Source: Panagrolaimus kolymaensis (taxonomy: Eukaryota; Nematoda; Chromadorea; Rhabditida; Panagrolaimidae). Taken from it: DNA of 64,000 bases. Of this stretch, positions 11,367 to 22,700 are shown in pieces (position 1 is the stretch's first letter; every line of letters begins with the position of its first letter). The DNA lies in the NCBI GenBank assembly GCA_028622995.1, contig JAJQJQ010000033.1, positions 248,001 through 312,000 on the forward strand, given 5' to 3'. The notes below the pieces were generated by a model. That model saw only the letters and a program-made list of their open reading frames with translations, had not been told where the DNA came from and did no database searches. Both the position numbers and the translations under genes were made by a program.

Positions 11367-12848
11367 ATGTCCAAAAAATATAATGTCCAACAAATTGATA
11401 CTTTAATTGAACAAGAAATTTATAAATATCAACAAGGAAAATGGAGGCGACGATGGAATTCTTTTGTTGGATATTTGCATTGCTCCAAAAGAGTTTCATG
11501 GATATGGTTTTTAATTTCACTTTTTTCATGGTTTGTTTTTACCTCAAAAACTAGTGATAATTAGCTTCAGCCCCAATTATGTTCCTAAATTTACTCATTC
11601 ATTTTTCAGTGTAATTTATGCTATAGTTATTTATTTTTCATTATTAGCATCTGATCCATATAATCCGGGTCCAAATAATTTACCATTCTTTCATATCCCA
11701 TTGGAATACAATATCACTCTTCGATTTGATGAAGATTATCAAAAAGGATCTTTGGTAAAAAAAAATTTATAAAATGTTCAAATTAATGAAAGTTTTTATT
11801 TCCAGCATTTCACAGGAAAAACTCGAATTTTATTTCAATCAACAATTATAACACCAAATTTTTTGATTAATGTTGGAGATAATATTAAAATTAATCAACT
11901 TTATTTTGAAAATTATCGTTTCGCTGAAAGTTTTAGTGCCATAAATCTTGGATATAATACAAATGTACGATCACAAACATTTTTACCTTAAACTTTTACG
12001 AAATTACAGAAACTACATAAAATAGTTATTTTACAGACTCAAATTCAAAGTTATGTGATAAATCACGTTTTTGAAGAATCAAAGCTTTATGTTGCTGTGA
12101 TGGAATTCGAAGCAAGCATGTTTCCTGCAAATGCATTTGGAAGAACTCCAAAACTTTATAGTTTTAATAATAATGATACCAATAGGTTTTTATTTGCTTT
12201 AGTAAAATAGTCTAAAAGTTGGAAATTTAGTTATGCCGTGGTTCATGTAAACAAAGCAAATGCAACTTTTGGACTTCGTTACATTACTCCATCATTTGAT
12301 TCCAGCACATATCCATCCAAATTTAATCTTAAAATTCAGAGAGCCATTGATTATTATTCGGTATCAAACATGCCGGTCATTGAAAGTCAAAGTTGGTAAG
12401 ATTCAAAAAAATTTGAGAGGGCAAAAGCATTACATCTTTTCATCTTTTCAGCCGCGATAATTTAACAGAAGATATTTTTGCAACTTCAATAACCCTATTT
12501 CCAACCCAATTTGCTTTTGTTTTATCAAATTTAGAAACAATTTCAAAGAGAAATTGTCCTGCAAATATGAATGTTAATGTTCATTACCGTACCTCAATGG
12601 CATCGGATACCGAACCTCAGCGACTCCTTCAAATTATTGCTAACACCACAAATAATATTTTTAAAATAGGTTTACATTTTACTCAATTTTGTAGCTAATT
12701 TTGCAAAAACGTCTAATTTTTAGATGGAGTAATAATCCCAAATGTTGAAACAATTGAACAACCTGGAATCACTTTGTTGAATGAAGATTCATCCATAAAA
12801 TTAGCTCAAAAGTTTTCAAACAAAATTCAACTTTTTGATATTTGTTAA
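11367..12848 (+). CDS. Membrane-anchored M1 aminopeptidase-like protein lacking the catalytic domain
   Basis: Seven exons (11367-11530, 11610-11754, 11806-11964, 12037-12185, 12231-12395, 12452-12669, 12724-12848) join in frame to 374 residues. A basic N-terminus (KWRRRW) precedes one membrane segment at about 43-68, so a type II topology is expected, as in animal aminopeptidase N. The outer part begins LPFFHIPLEYNITLRFDEDY..., the standard opening of the M1 beta-sandwich domain, and continues to a FPTQFAFVLSNLE block. In active enzymes the catalytic domain follows with GxMEN and then HEXXH. Here the GxMEN region reads IEQPG near 344-348 and the protein stops about 25 residues later, so no zinc site exists. 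It could be a pseudoenzyme that binds peptides or partners, or a decaying gene. All joins keep frame, which favours expression. Confidence 0.75.
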
Positions 12849-13375
12849 ATATTTATTCAAATTTTTAGCGTTTCATTTACTTTTTTGTTTATTTTTTGTT
12901 TTGTTAAAAAAATTTATTCTTGTTACTTTCTTCAAGTAAGCTGCACGTTATTGTATGTGTTTATTGCTCTTGTTGAAGAATGATGAAAATGTGGATCGTT
13001 GCATTTCTTTTTTATGATGTGGATTTTGCAACTGCTGATGTTGATAAATCATTTACGTAAGTAAATTTTTTGCTTTTGAAAACTGCTTTCTTGGATCATT
13101 TCAAACAATAAACTTACTTTTTTTTAATCAATTTTAGCAGCAGATAACAATGAAATCCCGATAACCATAAAAGAAGAACAAACGACCAAGCATTTTCTTT
13201 CTTGAGAGAAAAAAACAACTTTTTGCAAACGAAACAAAAACAGAAATGATTGATTTGAAGCCAACAAAAGTTAGAAACCCGTCAAAAAGAATTTAATGAA
13301 AATTTTAATGAAATTTTTATTATCCTTAATTTACATTATCACATAAGTATGCACTCAAATTGAAACCATTGAAGA
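12849..13375. other. Intergenic between convergent genes
   Basis: No supported gene. A short ATG frame at 12980 codes a hydrophobic start (MMKMWIVAFLFYDVDF) and reaches a GTAAGT at about 13058, but joining to the next acceptor at about 13138 hits a stop at once. No zinc-binding HEXXH is encoded here, so the missing M1 catalytic half is not hidden downstream. Confidence 0.4.
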
Positions 13376-14236
13376 CTACAGTAACTCGTTCCTATGAAGT
13401 TTGAATTCATTTTTAACAAATTGAATTAACCCGAATAACATAAAATGAATTGTGCATGAACGAATTGGGCGTGTTCGCTTAGATTTCCAATCATTCATCA
13501 ACGCTAAAAGAGCAACATCGTCGTCCTCGAAATATGGGTAATCAACAGTAACTCTAAAAAAAAGATTTATAAGAAACAACTTTGCTATTGATGTTGTAAA
13601 TATCAATAAAGCTATATCACGAAAAGGCTAACTACTGTAATTTAAAACTAACGTAATATATTCAACATTAATTAAAGTAAAAATAAATTCATCAAATGGT
13701 GGCAAATGTCGAATAATTGCAAGAGCATTAAATTCGCGAACATTGGGTTTAAATAATAATTTCAGGGCAAACCAATCAATGTAATTTTGAATGATCAATC
13801 CTTTAAAAATTGGACGAAGGTTTTCAACCATAACTTCAATTTCTAATGGAGTCGCTCTTCCAATTATGATATTGCCTTCAACGGTGACGTTTTTATAAAA
13901 TTCTGGATCAGCTCTTTGTTGTTCACCAATAAAACAAATCCATTTGTCATTACGCATTTTGAAGGCACATTTTTGGTTTGGCCATGAAAAAATAAGATCT
14001 TCAACTAAATTTTTATTCTGATGTCGATGTTTGGTTTCCTCAGAAAGGGCATGACTGCAACGACGAAGTTTATTTATTGTGGTTGCATTGGATAAATCAT
14101 AAAAGCGGCTTCGAAGCGCCCATGGAAGAGCAAAAAAATCTGTCATCGGCTTTAATGGTTTTCGTTTTTTAATTTTTGTTTGTTTCCATTTACAAAACTT
14201 GGTAGTTGAATGCTTTGGTTTATGGCGGATTACCAT
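13376..14236 (-). CDS. F-box-like protein
   Basis: Two exons (14236-13653 and 13553-13376) join at phase 2 to 253 residues. After a very basic start (KIKKRKPLKP) comes FFALPWALRSRFYDLSNATTINKLRRCSHALSEET, which has the LPW......L....L.KLRRCSH pattern of a nematode F-box. F-box proteins bring substrates to SKP1-cullin ubiquitin ligases. The remainder has LP-x-F-D-E-F and leucine-spaced segments typical of the variable substrate-binding tail of expanded nematode F-box families, which evolve quickly. It is convergent with the M1-like gene. The two 299-residue F-box-like genes at 19.2 and 24.2 kb are too different to be close copies. Confidence 0.6.
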
Positions 14237-16100
14237 TGTGCTCTGCTTAAATTAAAAACAAATTTGTGAAAGAAAGAATAAATACTTTGGAACGAAAATA
14301 AAATTCAACAATATAAAAGAGGCTAAAGAAAATGAAATCATAAAAGTAATTATTTTGTTACAAATTTTTTACCCTAAAGCGGTTTGGATAATCACAAATT
14401 TTTGCTTTAAAAAAAATAACAAAAATATTGAATCCAAATCTTTAAGAAAATTGTTTTTAAAGTAAAAACAAAACAGCTGTCATGAATAGTCCAAAAAAAA
14501 AAAGACCAAACTAAATGGCAAAAAATAATTGAAAGGGGTTGAGGTCAGCAATGGTCATCGCGAAAAAGAATCTAATAATGTGAAGAAGAAAAAAAACGGA
14601 AGAACAACACAACACAAGGACACTTTTGTGTTTGCGATTTTCAGTCTTTCAATAAATCGACCATCAAGAGGTCAAAAGGTTTTAATAAAATACACAAATA
14701 ATCAATACCAGAGATGACAAAAAACCAATAAAGTAAACATCAAAAAGAAAAAAAGTATGTACAAATTGCACGTTTAACAACATAAAAAATTAAATACGTG
14801 TAAACTATTTTTTAGTTAAAGGCAGACAATTATGGCTCGTTGTAAACAATTTCTTTGATGTTTGATTAACATTTTTTTGGAATCAATAAAAAGCACCAAA
14901 GTTTTTATACGTGTAAAAAGCCATAAAGCATACAAACTTAATTTGATACTATCCTTGTATTCATATTTCGAGAGCTTACTGTACTGTCATAGTTCTTCTT
15001 GTTCAAACATAAAAGATTGATTGTGTTTTTACAAATTTTCGTTATATCATCATTATTTTTCCATTGTAAGTTGCCCTAATTTTTATCAAATAACAGTTTT
15101 CATTGAATATTATCATAACTATCAAATTTCGTGAAAGTTATTTTTTGGTGTAAATTAGTCAGCGGCTTTGTTTGAACTTGAAATATATATTGAAGTTGAT
15201 GTTTCATGCTTCAGACTAAAAATGTTCTAAGTTTTATTTTATTTTACTCAACAGTAAATTAATTGTAAATAACATTTTCATCATCCATGTTTCAATGCTT
15301 CTAAATAAAAAGCTGGCTTTTTTTTGTTTAAAGGTAATCTATTTCCTGAAACGATCCTTACACTGCTCGCGCAACGTTTCCACTATTTTAAAAATTTTTT
15401 ATTTCTCTTAACTTTTCTTTCTATCACTTTTTTCTCCTCCAAACTTTTTCATTTTTTGTCTTCATTTTTTACCCTTGTTAACATTATTTCCTAAAAAAAT
15501 ATTATGTGTTAAATAACCATTCAATCCTTTTGTTAACCTTTGCAACGCCTAACTTCTTTTCGTTCTCAAATTTGGTTTTGGGGAGACATATTTTTTCTCC
15601 CTATGTTATTGCGAAACACCAGCTCGTTTTTTTAACGTTAGCCTATGTCTCTCACATTCTCTTTGTACATTAGGTTTTTTTTGACAGCCGACAATGCATG
15701 TTGTTTTTGCTCTCTCTCTTTTCTGTCTTGTCAAATGTTTGATAGTTCCTCTTTTTTTTCCTGGCCGCGAGTCTTATTTTATTCACATTTTTCTTCCCTT
15801 TTCATGTTCTCGCTTTTATTCCTTCTGTTTGTAACTTTAAATGATTTTATAGCTGCTAAATAAGCTAGTTATGTATATTTTTACTAGTTTCTCCATGTTA
15901 GTTTCCTTATAATCACCACTGTTTTGCATAGGGCGGACGCTTCCGTCGATTTTTTTAGGCCTGGGAGACATTATGCTCAATTTTTAGGCCCAAATGTTCT
16001 AGTCATATTCCTCTCGTGAAACGATAAAATTTTACTTTTTCGCGTTGATTGTTGTTTGAAAGCATTTACTGATCTTTTAATTTTCAGGTAACAAATAGAA
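14237..16100. other. Gene-poor region upstream of nap-1
   Basis: About 1.9 kb, AT-rich, with poly-T/poly-A tracts. Open frames here (for example at 14529 and 15645) are short, low in complexity and without splice context. The last part is the nap-1 outron: T-rich DNA ending in an ATTTTCAG acceptor at 16087, 13 bases before the ATG. A GC-richer patch at about 15931-15990 contains two copies of TTTTTAGGCC and may be 5' UTR or promoter. Confidence 0.4.
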
Positions 16101-17166
16101 ATGGCTCAAGCCAATCTTCCAAATTTAGCTGAAATGCTCGGTGGTGACTTCCATGAAGAACCTTTGTATGCTGAAAATGTTACTAAGCTGACCAAACAAG
16201 AAGCTCTGTATGTTCGTGCTGCAAAGAAGATTGAAAAGCAAGCTACTGAAATTGAAATGGAATTTTTCAAAGAAGTTCATGATCTTGAAGCTAAATATCA
16301 ATCTCGTTTTAAAGCTCTTAATGATAAGGTGGGTTTTTTCTTATTCGCTTTATTTATTTCTAACTTTTTTCTTGTTTTAGCGTCTCAAACTTGTTGAAGG
16401 TGAAACTCCTGTGACAGAAGAAGAAGTTAGTGATGTTCCTCTTATCTTTGGTCTTCCCGAAGAAGCTCTCAAACAAGTCGTCGATGGTCTTCGAGATGAT
16501 CCTATTTCAAAAGGTATTCCTGAATTCTGGCTCAAAGCTCTTCAAAACTGTCCTACCGTCGAAGAAATGATTGAAGAACATGATCTCCCGATCTTGAAGC
16601 ATCTAAAGAACATTGAATCTGAACTTACAACTGAACCTATGGGCTTCATTCTTCGGTTCACTTTCGACAACAATGAATATTTCTCCAACAATATCATTGA
16701 CAAGACTTATCATTATAAGATTACGCCATCAGAACAACCTCCTCATCTCTTCGATGGTCCTGTTATTGATACCTGCAAAGTTACTCCTGTTCAATGGAAT
16801 GAAGGCAAAAATCCGTGTTTCAAGCTCGTCAAGCGAAAGCAAAAGAAAGCCAAAAGTGGAGCTGGTCGTTTTGTTACTAAACAAGTAAGCTTTTTACTTT
16901 TTTGTTATTATTATTACTTATCTCTCATTTTATAGGTCGCACAAGCAAGCTTCTTCAACTTCTTTGCTGAAGATATGTCTCCTGAAACAGCTGAAACTGA
17001 TTACGAAATTGCATCTCTTATCCGTGAACAAGTTATTCCTCATGCTACTGTCTACTTCACTGGTGAACTTCATGATGGTGATGACTTTGATGATGAAGAT
17101 TCTTTTGGAAGCTACGAAGATGGAGAAGATGATCATGAAATGAGCGATGGAGAAAACGAGCACTAA
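16101..17166 (+). CDS. nap-1: Nucleosome assembly protein 1 (histone chaperone)
   Basis: Histone H2A-H2B chaperone that deposits and exchanges histones and shuttles between cytoplasm and nucleus. Exons 16101-16328, 16381-16884 and 16936-17166 give 320 residues. The NAP fold is complete: the long dimerisation helix (KQEALYVRAAKKIEKQATEI), then GIPEFWLKAL and LKHLKNIESELTTEPMGFIL, then FFNFFAED. The usual acidic tail follows (DGDDFDDEDSFGSYEDGEDD), needed for histone binding. An AATAAA lies at about 17277-17282. A TTTTCAG acceptor just upstream of the ATG suggests trans-splicing. Two decayed relatives follow at 21.2 and 26.2 kb; this is the only intact copy. Confidence 0.93.
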
Positions 17167-17415
17167 ATACCGGTCCGCCTACGCATCTTGGTGCTAGGTA
17201 ACATTGTTATGTTACGATTGTTAAATTTTTTTAAATGCTATTTCTATTTAAATCTTGTTATCTTATTCTTGTTTCAATAAACTTGATTATTATTTTATTA
17301 TTTGTCTCAGTTGTTTTACCACGTTTCGAATAAGAGTTGAGAATGGATTCTTTGAGATTGTCAAGATAGGCTGCCTTCAATCAGTTGGATAATAACACAT
17401 TCGCTTTTATGATTA

Positions 17416-17668
17416 TTAGTTTGCTTTGGTGTCATTTTCCGATTCCATTGGCTGTTTATTAGAAGTTTGGAGAGGTGTTTGTGGGATTCTTGTTGAGGCA
17501 GTTGCAATACCATTCATTTAATGAGAATAGCTATGTTTGAAAACGTTTTGGGATGATGATAATTCTGGATTTGTAACAAATACATTAGAAGCATGATGAC
17601 TAATTTCTTCTTTGTTAACCCAATCCATTTTTTCATCAAGATGGTTAGATTGTAAAGGAATTGGTTGA
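17416..17668 (-). pseudogene. Diverged, interrupted copy of a small open exon (first of three)
   Basis: Corresponds to the open frames at 22448-22700 and 27479-27731. The frame starts after a TATATTAG acceptor and codes QPIPLQSNHLDEK... ending in ESENDTKAN. In this copy a G-to-T change near 17519 makes a TAA where the other two copies read Tyr (YSHYMNG). The protein is unrecognised, and I could not find a preceding exon with matching phase in any copy. It may be the last exon of a small gene or just an open stretch kept by duplication. Confidence 0.3.
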
Positions 17669-18027
17669 CTAATATAAAACAAGAAACAATGAAAATAAAA
17701 AACATCGAATGAGACATGGATCGAGCAATTTATTTCTTTTATTACAAATGGAAGCTAAAAGAATGACGCCTTCTTGTCTCTTTTATAAACTATGCACTAA
17801 ATTGGTTAGTAAAATTTCCAAAACACTATTATGCGGATTTACAAATTTGTTGACCACCTTTTTTACTGAATCAAACTTCATTCCTTCGTTTGAAATTTTT
17901 AAAAGTTCTTGTTTTATTTGAAGAATCAACAATTACATACATTAAAAAGCTCAATTTTTATTTACAAAAGAACCCGATTTTTTTAAAAATTTTTTAGTAG
18001 TTATCAGTGATTGCTTGCTTTCTTTTA

Positions 18028-18451
18028 TTAAACGATTTCATTTCCATTTTTATCATTTTCATTTTGCTGTTTTGTTGAATTTTGAAGGGAACAAAGTTCA
18101 TGATGATCCGAACTTTTGAAACGTTTTTGTTTTGCTTGTGTTTTTGGTTCGTTTGTTCCTTTAATCCATTTGGATGAAGCAAACCTCGACCATTGAATTT
18201 GTGAAAAACAACAAAGTGTGCAAAAACATATTCCACCAAATGTAAGAAAGAATGAAAGAAATAATGATATCAAAGCAAATATGGCCATTGTTAGCGGTGT
18301 TTGAGGTAAAGTAATTTTTGGTTTGTCATCTTTTAACGATGGTCTTCTTTCAATAATGGTTACTGAATCAAGGTCACTTTGAAATATGCTTGAAAATAAA
18401 TGTTCTCGAGCTTGAACTACTGAACTTAAAGCGGATGATGGAACAAGTTTT
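18028..18451 (-). pseudogene. 3' exon fragment of the transmembrane gene at 28.1-29.3 kb (copy 1)
   Basis: Identical to the last exon of the gene at 28091-29282 apart from a missing G near the exon start (AACAAGTTTT here, AACAAGGTTTT there), which shifts the frame. Homology ends right after the splice acceptor, and the first two exons are absent. The frame for the membrane segment (ALISLFLSFFLTFGGICFC) and cytoplasmic tail is still open but has no signal peptide or ectodomain. Confidence 0.75.
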
Positions 18452-19199
18452 CTGAAATTTAAAATATGGGTTAATGGCTTTATCGTTTTATGTGTGTTAG
18501 TTTATTTTTTGCATTTTTTTGAAAAAGGTTAGCGTGTCATGCGTTTCAATGTTTTTTTTTTATCTTGGTCACCGATGATTCTTTTCTTTTTTTGTCAAAA
18601 TTTTTACTCAATTGCAAAAAATCAAAACACTGTAAAAAAAAAACTGATTGACTTAATCATCAAATATTTTTGCCTGTTTTATAAACTTCATGTACTTTAT
18701 ATCTCTATGAAAAATACTGTTCATCGACATCAACAATCAAGAAAGCATTCCTTCCATCACTCGATTAACTTTTTCTTAACCATCTTAAAAGATTTGCTTT
18801 ATTGTATTTTTATTCCTTAGCTTAGCTTAAGCATTTTTCATGATGTTTATTTTATTTATTTTTTTTAACAAAAGGATTTTAAAGTTTATTTAACGTTAGA
18901 AAATAATTAAAATATGTCGTACAAATGACATAGAACGATGAGAACAAATTCACATTAAATCAATTACTTCTCACAAGAAAATCCTTTAGAGACATGAGAG
19001 AGACCTCATAAATAATCATATTTCTTCTTATAAGAGCCACAACAATTCTTTAGGTGCTTTTTATCTTATTTTTTTCATTTATTGTTTTTATGAAAAACAA
19101 AAATGCATAATTCCCGACTATTCATTATTTGAAAGAAATCCAAAAGCCTCACCATTGCTGTTATTTTTTATTTTAGCGGTTGGATCCAAACTAATCAAA
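18452..19199. other. Spacer before the first F-box-like gene
   Basis: AT-rich. An open frame at 18539-18820 (93 codons) has no recognisable domain and no splice context; it is preserved only because the whole block is duplicated. A TTTTAG acceptor at about 19176 precedes the F-box-like start by about 24 bases. The same sequence recurs at 23483-24230. Confidence 0.4.
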
Positions 19200-20099
19200 A
19201 TGAAAATATTTAGGTATGATTATAAGCTGCGGAAAGAATTTATTCCTTCCTATTCATTAAAAAGGAATCTCGAATTTGGATTAATTATTACTTCCACAAA
19301 ACAAAAGCATGGATTTACGCCTGATCAACGCCAATATTTTTCACTTCCTTTTAACCTTATGTGTTATTTATCAAACGCTTGTATTTCACCCAAAGTCTTT
19401 GAAAAGCTTCAAAAAACTTGCAAATATTTTTTCTTAAAAAAGAAAGCCATTATTTTTGACGCCAAAGTTTATCTTAGTATCAATTGTTTTTCTTATGTAT
19501 CGAAGGGCGATGCCAAGTTTGATGACCGCTTTACCATGCGCGAAAAAACTTTTCAGCTTTGGCTAACAAATTTTTTAGAAATGAAAGGAAACACACTTTC
19601 ACCATTTTTAAGGCATGTATATCGTTGCGATTTAAAGAAATTATCTATTTTTTGCGGGAATTTCACATACAATGAAATTTGCTTTTTATTAAATGGAGGA
19701 AAAATCAAAGTATTTTATTTAAATCGTGTTAATGTAAAGTATGATGATGGCACACCAGTCACAATTGATGTTATACTATCAAAATGCCCAAATATTAGCT
19801 GGCTTTCACATTTGAACATTTGCGAAACGTTCAATTCCAACACCTTTGAAAATTTAAGTAAATTAAAATTTACAAATGAAATTCGGAAATTTACTTTATA
19901 TATTTCTCAGCTGAAAGACGAAATTGATCCTAAAATTTGTTGTAAATTTTTTGAAAATCTTGCTGTTAGATCCATCCGAATTGTATTCAAGTGTAATATT
20001 TCCCAAAATGAACTTGATAATTTTCGTTCCACATTTCAAAAATTTTTTGAAAAATATAATGTCAGAGTATTAATAAATATAATGTCAGAATATTATTAA
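19200..20099 (+). CDS. F-box-like protein, copy 1
   Basis: Single-exon gene for 299 residues. I chose MKIFRYDYKLRKEF because it lies just after a TTTTAG acceptor at 19176; the frame stays open 45 bases further up, with no better start. FSLPFNLMCYLSNACISPKV followed by FEKLQKTCKYFF is the F-box-like pattern of expanded clade IV nematode families, and the tail has Leu-rich segments (CPNISWLSHLNICETFNS) typical of their variable repeats. Its likely role is substrate recognition in an SCF ubiquitin ligase. The coding sequence is identical to the copy at 24231. It sits between fragments of two other genes, so it may have entered the locus with the duplicated block. Confidence 0.6.
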   Translation: MKIFRYDYKLRKEFIPSYSLKRNLEFGLIITSTKQKHGFTPDQRQYFSLPFNLMCYLSNACISPKVFEKLQKTCKYFFLKKKAIIFDAKVYLSINCFSYVSKGDAKFDDRFTMREKTFQLWLTNFLEMKGNTLSPFLRHVYRCDLKKLSIFCGNFTYNEICFLLNGGKIKVFYLNRVNVKYDDGTPVTIDVILSKCPNISWLSHLNICETFNSNTFENLSKLKFTNEIRKFTLYISQLKDEIDPKICCKFFENLAVRSIRIVFKCNISQNELDNFRSTFQKFFEKYNVRVLINIMSEYY

Positions 20100-20887
20100 T
20101 ATCACGTTGGAATCAAATCTAGAACAACTATCTCCAATTGATTAATTAAATTTCCAAAGCCAAGATTATTATGGCTGAATTTAGATTAAAATTATTTTGT
20201 GCCATTTTCTCATCTCCCTCCTTTTAAAAATTGTTATATGTATCAATAATAAAAAATAAAACTATTAACGGATAGTAAAAATCTTAACAAACAAATAAAA
20301 TCACTTGAAAGGGATATAAATGCTTTGAATGTTTAATAACTAATTTTGAACGACCTTCGTTAACACAAATTTCAGCCCATTTTTCAAAATAATTTCACTT
20401 TTAAGATACATTTATCACAAGGTAATTTATAAAACATACATACAGAACTATAATAAACATTGATTAATTTGAGGTCCATGAGCTTCATAAGCTTTCACAA
20501 ACATAGCTAAAACGCTCAAGAATAACTTAAAAAAGACGCAAAGATCCAAACAATAAATTTATCCAATAAAACAGGTAAGTTGAAATCCTACGTAAGGAAA
20601 TGAAAAGAATGCATTTAAACAAGCAAGCAACACTTTGCAAAAATAAAGTTAGTTCGGTTTCAAATTTACCAAGCAAGGAATGCAATTTTCTCCGTAAGCT
20701 TAATAGGAAATTGCTTCTTCGTACCGAACGGAAACCTTTAACAAAAATTCTCAAAAATTAAAACAACAGCCTTTCAGGCAATTTCAATTTGTAAGTTGGG
20801 GAAAGTTTTTGATCTTCCTTTAATTTATAAAAGAAACAAAAAAAAAATTAAAACACGAAGAGCAACCGATCAATAGCTTTAAAAACA
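20100..20887. other. Spacer between F-box-like gene and inverted-repeat element
   Basis: AT-rich with AATAAA signals at about 20250 for the F-box-like gene. A minus-strand open frame of 75 codons at 20527-20754 shows no domain and no start context, so I do not call it. The region recurs unchanged, but for single bases, at 25131-25918. Confidence 0.4.
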
Positions 20888-21046
20888 GGGCTTTGTTTCA
20901 CAAACATTTAAATTTTGATTTCACTTTCACTTATTCTTCAGCTTCACTTTCCTGTTCACATCACTTTCGATGTCTTACAACGAAAATAAAATTAACGGGT
21001 AAGTGAAAGTTGAAATCAAAATTGAAATGTTTGTGAAACAAGGCCC
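20888..21046. mobile_element. 159-bp MITE-like inverted-repeat element, copy 1
   Basis: Two arms of about 45 bp are inverted near-perfect copies. The left arm starts GGGCTTTGTTTCACAAACAT and ends CACTTTCACTT near 20932; the right arm runs 21001-21046 and ends TTTGTGAAACAAGGCCC. They enclose about 68 bp. There is no coding capacity. This is the layout of a non-autonomous DNA transposon (MITE). I could not identify a clear target-site duplication, so the superfamily is open. It lies directly before the decayed nap-1 copy, where the promoter of the intact gene would be. Confidence 0.6.
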
Positions 21047-21188
21047 ATAATTTTCCAATCAAATTTGTTAGCCCGTGATAAAGTATTCTCTTATTTTAAC
21101 CCCGAAAGTTTCGTTTATTGTCTTTATTATCGTGATATAACGTTTCATATTTATGTTGGTAAATATTTTTTGAATGTTCTTATTTCAG

Positions 21189-22189
21189 GGTTAGAAAAGG
21201 CTCAAGCCAATCTTCCAAATTTAGCTGAAATGCTCGGTGGTGACTTCCATGAAGAACCTTTATATGATGAAAATGTTACTAAGCTGACCAAACAAGAAGC
21301 TCTGTATGTTCGTGCTGCAAAGAAGATTGAAAAGCAAGCTACTGAAAATCACAAGATTCTCGAAATTATTCGTCGTTTTGAAATTAAATTACAAAAGGAA
21401 ATCAATGATCTCAATGAAAAGGTATGTTTATTTTATATAATTTATTTATTTCTAACTTTTTCTTGTTTTAGCGTCTTAAACTTGTTGAGGGTGAAACTCC
21501 TGTAACAGAAGAAGAAGTTAGTGATGTTCCTCTTATCTTTGGTCTTCCTGAAGAAGCTCTCAAACAAGTCGTCGATGGTCTTCGAGATGATCCAATTTCA
21601 AAAGGTATTCCTGAATTCTGGCTCAAGGCTCTTCAAAACTGTCGAGATGTCGCAATGTTACTTGAACAAGAAGATCTTGAAATCTTGAAGCATCTAAAGA
21701 ACATTGAATCTGTACTTACAGCTCAACCAATGGGCTTCATTCTTCGTTTCAACTTCAACAACAATGAATATTTCTCCAACAATATCATTGACAAGACTTA
21801 CGAAATTACACCAACAAGACAACCTCCTAATCAATTCGATGATCCTGTTATTGATACCTGCAAAGTTACTCCTGTTCTGTGGAAAGGTGGCTTCACTCGA
21901 GAAGGAGCAAGTTATAAAATTATAGTTTCTATAATAATTTCTTTTTTTAGAAAGATGGGTTTTTTAGCAACTTTTTAAATAGTCAAACGCATGCTTTTGG
22001 AGCTCAAGAACTTGAAGATGATTATGAAATTGCATCTCTTATCCGTGAACAAGTTATTCCTCATGCATCTCTTTACTTTACTGGTGAACCTCATGATGTT
22101 GAATATGGTATTGCTGGTGAGATTCTTTTGGAAGCTATGAAGATGGAGAAGATGATCATGAAATGAGCGATGGAGAAAACGAGCACTAA
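21189..22189 (+). pseudogene. Decayed nap-1 copy 1
   Basis: Aligns with all three exons of the gene at 16101. Homology begins at the splice acceptor. The start codon is changed (AGAAATGGCT in the intact gene, GAAAAGGCT here), so the next Met is in MLGGDFHEEP. Exon 2 keeps the NAP core (GIPEFWLKAL, LKHLKNIES) with several substitutions. The exon 2-3 join is unclear: the second intron is altered and no donor gives the frame of KDGFFSN. Near 22120 a frameshift replaces the acidic tail with ILLEAMKMEKMIMK and a stop. Without start and acidic tail it should not act as a histone chaperone. A rescued product through an unseen upstream exon cannot be excluded. Confidence 0.75.
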
Positions 22190-22447
22190 ATACCGGTCCG
22201 CCTACGCATCTTGGTGCTAGGTAACATTGTTATGTTACGATTGTTAAATTTTTTTTAATGCTATTTCTATTTAAATCTTGTTATCTTATTCTTGTTTCAA
22301 TAAACTTGATTATTATTTTATTATTTGTCTCATTTTTGTTTGTTGTTTTACCACATTTCCGATAAGAGTTGATAATGGATTCTTGGAGAATGGCCAGATA
22401 GTCTGCTTTCAATCAGTTGAATAATAACACCTTCGCTTTTATGATAA

Positions 22448-22700
22448 TTAGTTTGCTTTTTTGTCATTTTCCGATTCCATTGTTTGTTTATTAGATGTTT
22501 GGAGAGGTATTTGCGGGATTCTTGTTGAGGCAGTTGTAATACCATTCATGTAATGAGAATAGCTACGTTTGAAAACGTTTTGGGATAATGATAATTCTGG
22601 ATTTGTAACAAATACATTAGAAGCATGATGGTTAATTTCTTCTTTCTTAACCCAATCAATTTTTTCATCAAGATGATTAGATTGTAAAGGAATTGGTTGA
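22448..22700 (-). CDS. Small open exon of unknown function (second copy)
   Basis: Open frame after a TATATTAG acceptor: QPIPLQSNHLDEK..., VFVTNPELSLSQNVFKRSYSH, ending ESENDKKAN. No family recognised. Upstream sequence on this strand holds another short open stretch (KKVV.K.VNPHN near 22.88 kb) whose codons differ from the other copies mostly in a coding-like way, but phases do not join. I treat it as a possible last exon only. Confidence 0.25.

Noticed and set aside
12980..13148. Possible small secreted peptide starting MMKMWIVAFLF
   Set aside because: The only nearby donor-acceptor join gives a stop after three codons; no poly(A) signal or homology.
20527..20754. 75-codon minus frame, repeated at 25558
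   Set aside because: Kept identical only because the whole block is duplicated; no start context, domain or neighbouring exon.
21065..21188. Upstream in-frame extension of the decayed nap-1 copy
   Set aside because: It starts at TTG, has no ATG, crosses the TTTCAG acceptor and is unrelated to NAP proteins.
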